From positions 1-13,476 of the forward strand of contig JAIRJY010000067.1 in NCBI GenBank assembly GCA_031260365.1: a stretch of DNA of 13,476 bases, in the 5' to 3' direction. The DNA comes from Nitrososphaerota archaeon (GTDB taxonomy: Archaea; Thermoproteota; Bathyarchaeia; Bathyarchaeales; Bathycorpusculaceae). Positions 1 to 7,039 of this stretch are shown here, in pieces. The notes under the pieces were generated by a model that made no database searches, had not been told where the DNA came from, and worked only from the letters and a program-made list of their open reading frames with translations. Numbering within the stretch: the first letter of the stretch is position 1; the number at the start of each line of letters is the position of its first letter. The translations under genes were made by a program, and so were the position numbers.

Positions 1-2
1 TG

Positions 3-860
3 AAACAAAAAGCACTTGCATGCGTAAATGGTGCTTTTTCAAAAAGATTTGCCCAAACACTTCAAGCGTGCGGAAAAGAAACAGACATACTGGAAGTAGA
101 AATGGGAAAAGCCATCAAACCAGATATGGTTGCAGAAAAACTTGAAAACGGCAAATACGACACAGTTACCATTTGCCATAATGAAACATCCACTGGTGTT
201 CGGAGCCCAATTAAAGAAGTCACACATATGATACGTAAAAACTATCCAGACACCATTGTAGCTATTGACGCTGTATCATCATTAGCAGGCGATAAAATTA
301 TTCCTTCAGAAATTGACTGCGACATAATTTTTGGTTCCACACAAAAATGTTTTGCCTTACCACCAGGTTTAGCAGTTGGGCTGGTCAATGACCGTGCAAT
401 TGAACGTGCAAAAACAGTATCAAACCGTGGTGCATACACTGACCTGGTTGACATTTTTGAGTTCGAAAAAAAACATCAAACACCATTCACACCAAACGTA
501 AGCTTACTATACGCATTAGACAAACGCATGTCTCTTTTGCTTGACGAAACATATGATAAAGTCTATCAGAGACATTTTGACATGGCAAAATACACACAAG
601 AATGGGCAAAAAAACACTTTACAATGTTTCCAGAATCGGGCTATGAATCAATCACTGTTAGCTGCATAAACAACACACAAAACAAAGACATAAAATCGTT
701 AAACCAACAACTTGCAGAAAAAGGCTATCTAATTTCCGCAGGCTATGGCAACCTAGCAGACAAAACGTTCCGCATTGGTCACATGGGCGAATGGACACTT
801 GAGGACATAAAACAAGTCATCCAGTTGATTGATGAGATATGGAAAACTGGGAATATATAG
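3..860 (+). CDS. Class-V PLP aminotransferase, alanine-glyoxylate/phosphoserine type (5' partial)
   Basis: This is the C-terminal 285 residues of a fold-type I, class-V aminotransferase. The frame is open from base 3, so roughly the first 80-100 residues lie outside the window (family length about 350-385). Visible PLP-site features are the HNETSTGV loop (from visible residue 59), the Asp in AIDAVSS (residue 89) that would contact the pyridine nitrogen, and GSTQK with the Schiff-base Lys at residue 115 (codon 345-347). Later come NRGAY and the HQTPFTP motif typical of alanine-glyoxylate and archaeal/clostridial phosphoserine aminotransferase-like enzymes. The in-frame ATG at 102 is internal, because the PLP domain already runs upstream of it. 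The stop is TAG. The DUF1015 gene 304 bp downstream on the same strand favours a role in serine synthesis (3-phosphohydroxypyruvate to phosphoserine); alanine-glyoxylate transamination remains possible. The family is confident, the substrate is inferred. Confidence 0.9.
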   Translation, partial: KQKALACVNGAFSKRFAQTLQACGKETDILEVEMGKAIKPDMVAEKLENGKYDTVTICHNETSTGVRSPIKEVTHMIRKNYPDTIVAIDAVSSLAGDKIIPSEIDCDIIFGSTQKCFALPPGLAVGLVNDRAIERAKTVSNRGAYTDLVDIFEFEKKHQTPFTPNVSLLYALDKRMSLLLDETYDKVYQRHFDMAKYTQEWAKKHFTMFPESGYESITVSCINNTQNKDIKSLNQQLAEKGYLISAGYGNLADKTFRIGHMGEWTLEDIKQVIQLIDEIWKTGNI

Positions 861-1164
861 CCAATTACACAAACAGCACAATTATTAAGACATACTCGTA
901 AAATAAAACACGCAAAACTGTTGACTGACGTTTTAATTGTCAATTCAACAAAAATGGTAAAAAAATTTTATAGAGCATACAAAAAGGCTAACGAAAAATC
1001 AACATTTTGTTTTTACAAATGAACACTACGATAACAGTAAATACAATGTATAATGAGGCTACTATTCATACAGGTGTTCAAACTAAAGAGGCATAGTTAA
1101 AGGTCAGTATGTCAATAGCTAAAGCGAGTAAGTAATATTAGGAAATAATAAGAGCGTAATTCCT
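861..1164. other. Intergenic gap between aminotransferase and DUF1015 gene
   Basis: I see no gene or RNA in this AT-rich gap. An AT-rich stretch near 1131-1141 (AGTAATATTAG) lies about 25-34 bp upstream of the DUF1015 GTG and could be its TATA element for a leaderless transcript. No Shine-Dalgarno sequence lies at normal distance from that start. No hairpin-T terminator is evident after the aminotransferase stop. Confidence 0.4.
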
Positions 1165-2442
1165 GTGGTTGACGTAAGAGCATTTAAAGCTATAAAATAC
1201 ACATCTAAAGCGGGTAGCCCAGAAATGTTGGTTACTCAACCTTATGACAAAATAGACTCTGAAATGCAAAAAGAATACTACGAAAAATCACCATACAATT
1301 ACTGCCGTCTAATTTTACCAATAGAAACAGACAAATATCAAATCGCACAGCAACGCATCACACAATGGCTGAATAATGATATAATGGAAAAAACAACACA
1401 GCCTGCAATTTTTGTTTCACGACAAGTATATGACATCAACGGGAAAAAATTTGCACGCACTGGCTTAATTGCTGCTTTACGGCTGTATTCTTACAATGAA
1501 AACATTGTTTTCCCGCATGAATTTACACATTCAGCACCAAAAGCAGACCGATTAAATATGTTACGAACTGTGCAAAAAAACCTCGAACAAGTTTTTCTGA
1601 TGTACTCAGACCCAGAAAATGTGACAACAAAATTCTTTAAAGAAATTACAGAAACTAGACCACTGTTTCAAGTCACTGATCCATACGGGGTAGAACACAC
1701 AACTTGGGAAGTTACAGATCCTAGAAAAATTCAATATATTCAACAGGCATTAAGCGAAAGAACCATGGTCATAAATGATGGGCATCATCGATATGAAAGT
1801 GCACTTGCCTACCGTGATGAAATGCGCACTAAATGCGATTGGACAGATGCTTCAGCATTTAACTTCCATATGTGCTACATGGTACCCATACAAGATGAGG
1901 GGTTAGTTATTCTACCAACGCACAGACTACTAAAAGAAGCAAATATAACGCATGAAGTTATAGAAGAATTCAAACGCTATTTCACAGTTACAGAGGTAGC
2001 ACCAAATGCTGATGCGATAGATTGCTATCTTGCAAACCACACTAAAGAGCATGCTTTCTGTATGTATGACGGAAAAAACGCGTACGGTTTAGCAATGAAA
2101 CAGGAAGAGACCGTATATCAATTTGTTAACACCCATACATCAAAAGAAACAAAAATTTTTGACGTCGTAATTCTTCGGGACATCGTTTTTAAGACTATAC
2201 TGAAGACAGGGGAACTAAAAATTGATGAGAACATTATCTATGTTCGATGGACTAAAACAGTTATTGAAAAAATTAACAATGGAGAAGCAAGAGTTGCATT
2301 CCTTGTAAACCCGATCAGTGCCAAAGCTGTTTCAGAACTTGCAATACAACACGAAAGATTACCAGAGAAAAGCACAGATTTTTACCCTAAGCCATTATCA
2401 GGTTTCATGATGATGGACATTTCAGTACATGAAAAACTCTAA
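1165..2442 (+). CDS. DUF1015 family protein
   Basis: A 425-residue protein matching the DUF1015 family (PF06245 type) over its full length; its biochemical activity is not established. Hallmarks in order are the N-terminal VRAFKAIKY segment, QPYDKI followed by SPYNYCRLI near residues 25-50, and the signature NDGHHRYESA at residues 204-213, whose His-His-Arg cluster suggests a phosphate or nucleotide site. The GTG at 1165 is chosen because family members start just before this PFRAIRY-like segment and no better in-frame start exists. Family genes often sit beside serA and phosphoserine/alanine-glyoxylate aminotransferase genes in clostridia and Bacteroidetes. Here the preceding gene is such an aminotransferase, so a supporting role in serine or phosphoserine metabolism is a reasonable inference. 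No signal peptide or membrane segment is seen. Confidence 0.9.
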   Translation: MVDVRAFKAIKYTSKAGSPEMLVTQPYDKIDSEMQKEYYEKSPYNYCRLILPIETDKYQIAQQRITQWLNNDIMEKTTQPAIFVSRQVYDINGKKFARTGLIAALRLYSYNENIVFPHEFTHSAPKADRLNMLRTVQKNLEQVFLMYSDPENVTTKFFKEITETRPLFQVTDPYGVEHTTWEVTDPRKIQYIQQALSERTMVINDGHHRYESALAYRDEMRTKCDWTDASAFNFHMCYMVPIQDEGLVILPTHRLLKEANITHEVIEEFKRYFTVTEVAPNADAIDCYLANHTKEHAFCMYDGKNAYGLAMKQEETVYQFVNTHTSKETKIFDVVILRDIVFKTILKTGELKIDENIIYVRWTKTVIEKINNGEARVAFLVNPISAKAVSELAIQHERLPEKSTDFYPKPLSGFMMMDISVHEKL

Positions 2443-2446
2443 GACA

Positions 2447-2452
2447 TTTTTT
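2447..2452 (+). terminator. Oligo-T stretch after DUF1015 gene
   Basis: A run of six T begins four bases after the DUF1015 stop. Archaeal RNA polymerase can terminate at oligo-T without a hairpin, so this is a plausible termination site, but the run is short and the region is AT-rich. Confidence 0.3.
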
Positions 2453-3003
2453 ATCGTATTTACTAACGGATCAAATAAAAAAATACTGGTATAATACAGA
2501 AATGGAAAAATTACTGAAAAACGAGAAAATGTCAATACCCACTATAGAAAAGTAGAAGTGACTATTACAAGCATTCCAAAAAGCAATAGCCTATCATAAC
2601 ATAAGAAATATAGTTATTTAATACACAGACCTGTGAATTTAACGTTTAAAATGAACATGCTTTATTACATCGAACCGTGAAAATTTGAAAGCATTGAATG
2701 TATTTCTAAAACTTCATCGAAATTTTAAGTGTATAGATTAATGCATAACTAATAAAAAATGTTCAACTTTTTGGAATAAACAGGTATGCACTAATCGAGA
2801 TTTAACACTTCTGACCGTGTTAGCTGTGTGTACCACAAGTACAAATATCTAATTGAGTGAAAGTCAAAAACTTTTAGTACGGATTGTGTACTCAAGTGTA
2901 CCACAAGGACAAGATATATAGCCAAAGTAAAAGAGCCACAAATATGTGTTATTACACTGATTGACATAAATATTTAATTAACTCTTTAATATAACTTTAA
3001 AAT
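2453..3003. other. Gene-free region upstream of aquaporin
   Basis: No convincing gene is present. A 17-codon frame from the ATG at 2502 is too short and has no family match. The region holds a spaced direct repeat (2828-2839 and 2896-2907) and, near 2967-2979 (AATATTTAATTAA), an AT-rich TATA-like block that could drive the aquaporin gene. Confidence 0.4.
2828..2907. repeat. Spaced direct repeat GTGTACCACAAG
   Basis: The 12-mer GTGTACCACAAG occurs exactly at 2828-2839 and 2896-2907, 68 bp apart start to start. In both copies it is followed by one differing base and then ACAA. A related TGTGTAC lies between them at about 2885-2890. The pair lies 110-190 bp upstream of the aquaporin start, where transcription-factor sites could lie. 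No protein is identified. Confidence 0.5.
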
Positions 3004-3008
3004 GAGGT
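3004..3008 (+). promoter_or_regulatory. Ribosome binding site GAGGT of the aquaporin gene
   Basis: GAGGT is complementary to the ACCUC of the 16S rRNA 3' end. It lies 7 nt before the ATG at 3016 and only 4 nt before the GTG at 3013, so it favours the ATG as start. Confidence 0.7.
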
Positions 3009-3015
3009 TAAAGTG

Positions 3016-3744
3016 ATGTCACAATTTGATTTAGGAATAAAAAAATATGTAGCTGAATTAATCGGAACGTTTATACTCGTTTTTGCAGCTTGCGGTAGTG
3101 CAATTTTTGCAGGCAGCGCAATTGGGAATTTGGGTGTATCAATTGCGTTTGGACTTTCAGTATTAGTAATGGTCTATACAATAGGCAGTATTTCAGGTTG
3201 TCACATTAATCCGGCGGTTTCAATCTCTATGTTGGCTGCTGGTAAAATAAACGTGAAAGATACGATGTTTTACGTCATTTTTCAATGCTTAGGTGCTATA
3301 ATGGGTGCTGGTGTACTTTATTTAATTATGTCAGATAGTGTTGCAGCGGGTACTGCTATAACGCAACTGGCACAAAATGGTTATGGAGCTGCAGGAGGGG
3401 CTTCGCTTATTGTAGCAGCTGTTGCTGAAATAATAGGTACATTCATTTTTGTTCTTGTCATACACGGTGCAACAAGTAAAAAAGCTCCTAAGGGCTTTGC
3501 CGGAATATCTATTGGACTTGCCTTAACGTTAGTTCACCTATTCTTAATACCGCTAACCAATGCTAGCGTTAACCCTGCTAGAAGTTTAGGTCCAGCTTTA
3601 TTTGTTGGAGGCTTAGCGGTAGAACAACTCTGGCTATTTTGGGTCGCACCAATAATTGGTGGACTACTTGCTGCTGGTGTGTGGAAAATACTATCTGCAG
3701 AACCCCAGAATCAACCTATTTCTGCAGAGGAAAACGCAGAGTAA
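3016..3744 (+). CDS. Aquaporin Z-like water channel (MIP family)
   Basis: A 242-residue six-helix membrane channel of the major intrinsic protein family. Both half-helix signatures are present: HINPAV (NPA at residues 65-67) and SVNPARS (NPA at 186-188). By alignment with AqpZ, the aromatic/arginine filter would be Phe45, His174, Ala183 and Arg189. Phe, His and Arg at these places are typical of water-selective channels rather than glycerol facilitators, and His174 differs from the Ile reported for archaeal AqpM. Expected role: rapid water flow across the cytoplasmic membrane during osmotic change. The protein starts with a short cytoplasmic segment and ends in a hydrophilic tail (AEPQNQPISAEENAE). 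The ATG at 3016 is chosen over the adjacent GTG by ribosome-site spacing. The gene stands alone with its own terminator, and its strong Shine-Dalgarno and bacterial-type filter would fit transfer from bacteria, which is unproven. Confidence 0.95.
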   Translation: MSQFDLGIKKYVAELIGTFILVFAACGSAIFAGSAIGNLGVSIAFGLSVLVMVYTIGSISGCHINPAVSISMLAAGKINVKDTMFYVIFQCLGAIMGAGVLYLIMSDSVAAGTAITQLAQNGYGAAGGASLIVAAVAEIIGTFIFVLVIHGATSKKAPKGFAGISIGLALTLVHLFLIPLTNASVNPARSLGPALFVGGLAVEQLWLFWVAPIIGGLLAAGVWKILSAEPQNQPISAEENAE

Positions 3745-3745
3745 G

Positions 3746-3783
3746 CTACCTACTTCTTACGAGGTAGACATCCACGTTTTTTT
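3746..3783 (+). terminator. Hairpin-T terminator after the aquaporin gene
   Basis: CTACCT (3746-3751) and AGGTAG (3762-3767) form a 6-bp stem with a 10-nt loop. After a 9-nt spacer comes a run of seven T (3777-3783). It begins right after the TAA stop. The gap between stem and T run is longer than in classical intrinsic terminators, but the T run itself suits archaeal termination. Confidence 0.5.
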
Positions 3784-4290
3784 AAAAACTATTAACATAT
3801 TCTTCGATTTTTGCACTTGTAACCTCCTTACAGTACATCAACATAACCTTTAAACCACAAATGACCACACCAAAACAAGTTTAACTGGCAGAAACTCAGC
3901 AAACAACAACCTATAGCAGAATTACACTTAAACACACAAACTATATCAGAAATACACACTTCCAACGGAGAACAGAAACAGAACAGAACCATGCACACAT
4001 GACAACCACATTAACCCTATAGACAAGCAACTCAAAGCTACACCAATCAACAACCGTTTTAAACACTTCCACAAACCTAACCTCAGCTGGACCAAACGTA
4101 CCTAAACAGCGGTATTTAACGACACAGATAAAATAGAAATTAGCCAGAAAAGCACACAATTTATCTTTTATCCAATCTACCACCTCACTATCTAATGGTG
4201 ACGAAAAATACAACTATGATATAATAAAACTGACGCATTCATACTACTGTGGTACAGACTGTCAGAACTAATTTTTACCAAACAAACTAC
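3784..4290. other. A/C-rich gene-free stretch
   Basis: The plus strand here is strikingly rich in A and C and poor in G and T, so several frames on both strands stay open by composition alone. The minus-strand frames covering 3941-4213 and 4192-4431 give Val/Phe/Cys-rich products with no domain I recognise, so I do not call them genes. A plus-strand frame from about 3884 to 4272 is broken by two TAGs. No RNA gene is recognised. Confidence 0.4.
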
Positions 4291-4375
4291 GCTATACATA
4301 GTACACACTATTTTGTGTACACTACACATTTTATTTAATGTGTCAGATCTCGGGTTTTGACATAGTATGTGTAGC
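4291..4375 (+). other. Candidate branched RNA structure / tandem palindromes
   Basis: Two perfect 7-bp inverted repeats sit side by side: GTACACA (4301-4307) with TGTGTAC (4314-4320), and ACACATT (4324-4330) with AATGTGT (4337-4343), each with a 6-nt loop. They are enclosed by a 10-bp outer stem, GCTATACATA (4291-4300) with TATGTGTAGC (4366-4375). The outer stem contains one G-U pair in plus-strand RNA, which would be an A-C mismatch in minus-strand RNA. A T5 run follows at about 4390-4394, and an AT-rich TATA-like stretch near 4216-4226 could serve as promoter. A tRNA is excluded because there is no T-arm and the loop sizes are wrong. It may be a small RNA, a protein-binding site, or chance in AT-rich DNA. 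Confidence 0.35.
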
Positions 4376-4478
4376 GACAGATGCCCCAAGTTTTTATAAA
4401 AAATCGTTATATCGAGTTTTAATTTGAACAAATATTGAGCAGTAACGCAAAAGGTACTAAACTAAAGTAGAAATGAAA

Positions 4479-4498
4479 CTTTTTCATTTATGAAAAAG
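4479..4498 (-). terminator. Perfect hairpin after the YHS gene
   Basis: CTTTTTCAT (4479-4487) and ATGAAAAAG (4490-4498) are exact inverted repeats separated by 2 nt. Read on the minus strand, the hairpin starts 2 nt after the TAA of the YHS gene and is followed by a T-rich stretch, so it is a plausible transcript end. It is symmetric and could also act on plus-strand RNA. Confidence 0.45.
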
Positions 4499-4500
4499 AT

Positions 4501-4647
4501 TTATTTTGTGTATTTCACTGGTTGCCGTTTGAATTTCTTCTTGCATATTATGCCGCAGAAGTGGTAAGTTTCGCCTTCGTAGGTGATTTTGAATTTAGCT
4601 GTGTTCGCGTCTAGCATCATTCCGCAGACTGGATCTCTAAATGACAT
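4501..4647 (-). CDS. Small YHS-domain protein, probable metal binding
   Basis: A complete 48-residue protein that is almost nothing but a YHS domain. It begins MSFRDPVCGMM, with the family's DPVCGM signature at residues 5-10. It continues with LDANTAKFKITYEGETYHFC and ends with ICKKKF and QPVKY, matching the usual D-P-V-C-G-M, YxGxxYxFC, CxxxF and P-x-x-Y pattern. Cys8, Cys31 and Cys35 are the likely soft-metal ligands. YHS domains occur alone, fused to copper-exporting P-type ATPases, or in multicomponent monooxygenases, and are thought to bind or sense copper or other heavy metals. The start ATG has a GAGGT 12 nt upstream. No copper ATPase or regulator lies in the window. The domain call is firm; the metal and the partner are unknown. 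Confidence 0.88.
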   Translation of the reverse strand: MSFRDPVCGMMLDANTAKFKITYEGETYHFCGIICKKKFKRQPVKYTK

Positions 4648-4659
4648 TCTCTGGGTTAA

Positions 4660-4664
4660 ACCTC
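4660..4664 (-). promoter_or_regulatory. Possible ribosome binding site of the YHS gene
   Basis: GAGGT on the minus strand lies 12 nt before the ATG. The match to the 16S rRNA end is good but the spacing is somewhat long. Confidence 0.4.
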
Positions 4665-5272
4665 AGTATAAAGAATACTTGCAATCATTTATGGGTAGTG
4701 GTGAAACGAAAATAAAGATTCAACAGAATAGTCAACAAATTTGTGCACATTATAGCTTTTGGAGAGTATTTCAAAAAGGATTATGTGATAGGTTCCATAT
4801 TTCTTCTTACGAGCCATGAACATGGAAACGTGCAAACAGAAAAACCGATAAATCAAATCATAATCAAACTCTAGAGTAACTAACCAGTTTTCCGATGAAC
4901 ACTACCATTCAATGTTGCGATCTAAAATTATATCGCTCAGCCATATACATCTGCACCTTGTCGGAACAAGCAAAATCAACGGAGTCAGCTCAGTGTAAAC
5001 CAAGTATTCGCAAAGAAAACACGAATTTCTAAGCGTTACAACCTGCGAAGTATTTTCTTCAATAGTCTTCTTGCAAAACTTGTGATTGTGCTACTTTTTT
5101 CATGATATACTACGGGTATGATAGAGTGAGAGATGTTTGCTTTGGTTCGTATAACCTTGAGAAAATTACAGAGATATAAAGATGTCTAATGATTGAACTA
5201 CAGCGTAATCCTTTTTGTAATACTTTCAGTTTTTAAATACGTAATGCCTAAGCTACTCGGTTTAATGTGACT
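4665..5272. other. Gene-free region between YHS gene and helicase
   Basis: No gene is supported. The plus-strand frame that overlaps the YHS gene runs on to 4819; its last part (KPQYKEYLQSF to HISSYEP) looks somewhat protein-like and could be a gene remnant, but I recognise no family. Small stem-loops are visible at 4918-4937 (GCGAT/ATCGC) and near 4957-4970 (CTTGT/ACAAG) in a slightly more GC-rich patch at 4900-5050, with no known RNA family evident. A run of seven G occurs at 5286-5292, just outside this stretch. Confidence 0.35.
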
Positions 5273-5310
5273 AAAAAAGTGTTTAGGGGGGGAATATGTC
5301 ATAAAGACAT
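5273..5310 (-). terminator. Candidate terminator of the helicase gene
   Basis: On the minus strand, 11 nt past the helicase stop, ATGTC and GACAT (5306-5310 and 5296-5300) form a 5-bp stem with a 5-nt loop. A C7 run follows, then a T6 run (5273-5278). The stem is weak; the T6 run may be the true archaeal termination signal. Confidence 0.35.
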
Positions 5311-5321
5311 GTTTGTATTTC

Positions 5322-6506
5322 TTAGTAGAAACTTTGTATTGGCGAGTCATCTGAGCCTGTTTTGTTTTTTGTGTTGATTTCTTCTATACGCGTTTTTGTT
5401 AGAGATTTAATTTTGTTGAAATCGCTTAATTCTCCATAGTTGACAAGAGTGATCGCTGTTCCTTCTGTGCCTTTTCGTGCAGTTCTGCCGATTCTATGAA
5501 AATACACTGGAGGATCGTTAGGCACATCATAATTAATTATGTGTGTAATACCTTGTATATCTAAACCTCTGGCAGCGACATCGGTTGCGACAAGTAGACT
5601 GAGATGTCCAGTTCTGAAGTCGTTTATTGCACGGTCGCGTTGTGCTTGTGTGAAGCCGGCGTGTAGTGCTTGGACACGGAACCCTTTTTTGTGCATTTGG
5701 TCAGAAACGCGACTAGTGTCTCGACGAGTTCGACAGAAAATTATTGCTTTTTCTACAGCATCCTGACGTAAGATGTTACATAACGCTTCGAATTTACCAT
5801 TTTGATTTATGACCGTGTAATATTGTTTCATTTGAGTGACGGCAATTTCGTCTTTACTCACTAATATTTGTTCAGGGTTTTTCATGTATTTATCGCATAC
5901 ACGCATAACTAAGTTATCGATAGTTGCACTAAACAGACTTGTTTGCCTATCTTTAGGTGTTTTGAAAAGGATGTATTCTACATCGTCCAGAAAGCCCATG
6001 TCGAGCATACGATCGGCTTCGTCTAGTACGACCATTCGAACTGAGGACAAGTTAAGTACATTACGTTTCATCAAATCGATTATGCGACCAGGTGTGCCTA
6101 CAACAATGTGTATATTTCCTTTTAAAGCGTGGATTTGTTTGTTAATTGATTCGCCACCATAAACAGGTAAGACACGGATTTTTGCGTATTTACCAAATTT
6201 TGATAGGTTATCAGCTACTTGAACGGCTAACTCGCGTGTTGGAGCTAAGATTAAACCTTGTACACCTTTAACGTGTGGATCCAATCGTTGTATCATTGGA
6301 ACACCAAAAGCAGCAGTTTTACCTGTACCTGTTTGTGCTTGTCCGATAACGTCTTTACCTTCAAGCAATGGCACTATTGCATGCGCTTGTATTGGAAAAA
6401 GAGCATCAAACCCTAATTCGTTTAAACCCTTCAAAAGTTCTTTACTTAAGGGTAAGTCTTTAAATGATTGTACTTGCAAACTATTTTTCTCCTGCCACAG
6501 AATCAT
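5322..6506 (-). CDS. DEAD-box ATP-dependent RNA helicase
   Basis: A 394-residue superfamily-2 RNA helicase with all core motifs. Q motif FPIQ ends at residue 40; motif I AQTGTGKT is at 57-64, Ia PTRELA at 89-94, Ib TPGR at 138-141, II DEAD at 162-165, III SAT at 193-195, ARGLD at 312-316 and VI HRIGRTAR at 337-344. Only about 35 residues follow the second RecA-like domain, so it is a minimal core without the RNA-binding tail of CsdA or DbpA. It would unwind short RNA duplexes in ribosome assembly, RNA decay or cold adaptation. The start is uncertain: an ATG at 6506 gives the listed protein, but an in-frame TTG at 6479 has CAGGAG 9 nt upstream and would start right at the conserved VQSFKDL segment (385 residues). 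I consider the TTG start at least as likely. It is transcribed alone, in the same direction as pyruvate kinase. Confidence 0.96.
   Translation of the reverse strand: MILWQEKNSLQVQSFKDLPLSKELLKGLNELGFDALFPIQAHAIVPLLEGKDVIGQAQTGTGKTAAFGVPMIQRLDPHVKGVQGLILAPTRELAVQVADNLSKFGKYAKIRVLPVYGGESINKQIHALKGNIHIVVGTPGRIIDLMKRNVLNLSSVRMVVLDEADRMLDMGFLDDVEYILFKTPKDRQTSLFSATIDNLVMRVCDKYMKNPEQILVSKDEIAVTQMKQYYTVINQNGKFEALCNILRQDAVEKAIIFCRTRRDTSRVSDQMHKKGFRVQALHAGFTQAQRDRAINDFRTGHLSLLVATDVAARGLDIQGITHIINYDVPNDPPVYFHRIGRTARKGTEGTAITLVNYGELSDFNKIKSLTKTRIEEINTKNKTGSDDSPIQSFY
6489..6494 (-). promoter_or_regulatory. Shine-Dalgarno CAGGAG pointing to a TTG start of the helicase
   Basis: CAGGAG on the minus strand lies 9 nt before the in-frame TTG at 6477-6479. 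If the upstream ATG (6506) were the start, this motif would be inside the coding region. A perfectly complementary CTCCTG lies 34 nt further upstream (6529-6534). Confidence 0.5.
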
Positions 6507-6524
6507 TCATGTTACATGTTTGAA

Positions 6525-6536
6525 AGCTCAGGAGCT
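6525..6536 (-). promoter_or_regulatory. Palindrome AGCTCCTGAGCT in helicase leader, possible anti-Shine-Dalgarno
   Basis: A palindrome with 5-bp arms (AGCTC/GAGCT). Its CTCCTG can pair perfectly over 6 bp with the CAGGAG at 6489-6494, with a 34-nt loop between. This would hide the ribosome site. An upstream TATA-like ATTATACAT (plus-strand reading, about 6541-6549) would place the palindrome near the transcript start. Functional meaning is inferred only. Confidence 0.3.
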
Positions 6537-6549
6537 TATGATTATACAT

Positions 6550-7027
6550 GAGTTAATGTGACACTGCCACAATTTGTGTCAGAAATATAAAAAGATTTGT
6601 AAATTCGAAACAGTAACGAACCATGAAAATAACAAATTTTAATCTTCTCAACAGACTTTTGTAAAATTTATTATATTGTGTTTTTACTGTTATAGTAGTA
6701 CCGCGTTTATAGCGAAGTATAATAATATAGCAATCCGATTTTTAATACATAATGAACCAATGTGTAAAAAATAGTTTATGACGCATTTTTTGTTATACTG
6801 GATGAGCAGCCAACAAAGCTTTTGCCAAGACGTCACTTGTTCACACTTTTAACTTTCGCAACATTTTTTCACTCTCACCATTAGCTTTATGTTTGATCAT
6901 TTTTTCCATCACACAAACACACACATTGTATTCAGCATATACATTATTACAATATATTACGTATTTAAAATTTAGTTTCCACACAAAATATAAAAGTATT
7001 AGTGATGTTTAAATAATATGTTTATGT
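6550..7027. other. Gene-free region between helicase and pyruvate kinase
   Basis: No gene or known RNA is seen. The region is AT-rich with several T runs on the plus strand (for example near 6787-6793 and 6862-6869). Short frames such as a 28-codon one from about 6892 have low-complexity products and no recognisable family. Confidence 0.4.
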
Positions 7028-7039
7028 AAAAAGAGAAAA
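7028..7039 (-). terminator. Oligo-T stretch after pyruvate kinase
   Basis: Directly after the TAG stop, the minus strand reads GTTTTCTCTTTTT, ending in a T5 run. This fits archaeal oligo-T termination; no hairpin is needed or seen. Confidence 0.35.

Noticed and set aside
7..39. 9-bp inverted repeat AAAAAGCAC / GTGCTTTTT
   Set aside because: It lies inside the aminotransferase coding region and is explained by codons for KAL and GAF; no regulatory context.
3884..4272. Plus-strand frame interrupted only by TAG codons, suggesting pyrrolysine readthrough
   Set aside because: TAG is an ordinary stop for the aminotransferase and pyruvate kinase genes here, the product resembles no methyltransferase or other family, and the low T content explains the lack of other stops.
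4291..4375. tRNA-like fold (7-bp acceptor-like GCTATAC/GTGTAGC)
   Set aside because: There is no T-arm with TTCRA loop, the anticodon-like hairpin has a 6-nt loop, and the D-arm position holds a 7-bp hairpin.
3941..4431. Two overlapping minus-strand open frames (90 and 79 codons)
   Set aside because: They lie in A/C-skewed DNA where stops are rare by composition. The products are Val/Phe/Cys-rich, without domains, and no ribosome site was seen.
5539..6162. Plus-strand open frames within the helicase region
   Set aside because: They are antisense shadows of the helicase gene with Ser/Arg-rich, domain-free products; the same holds for frames antisense to nadX, valS and the coiled-coil gene.
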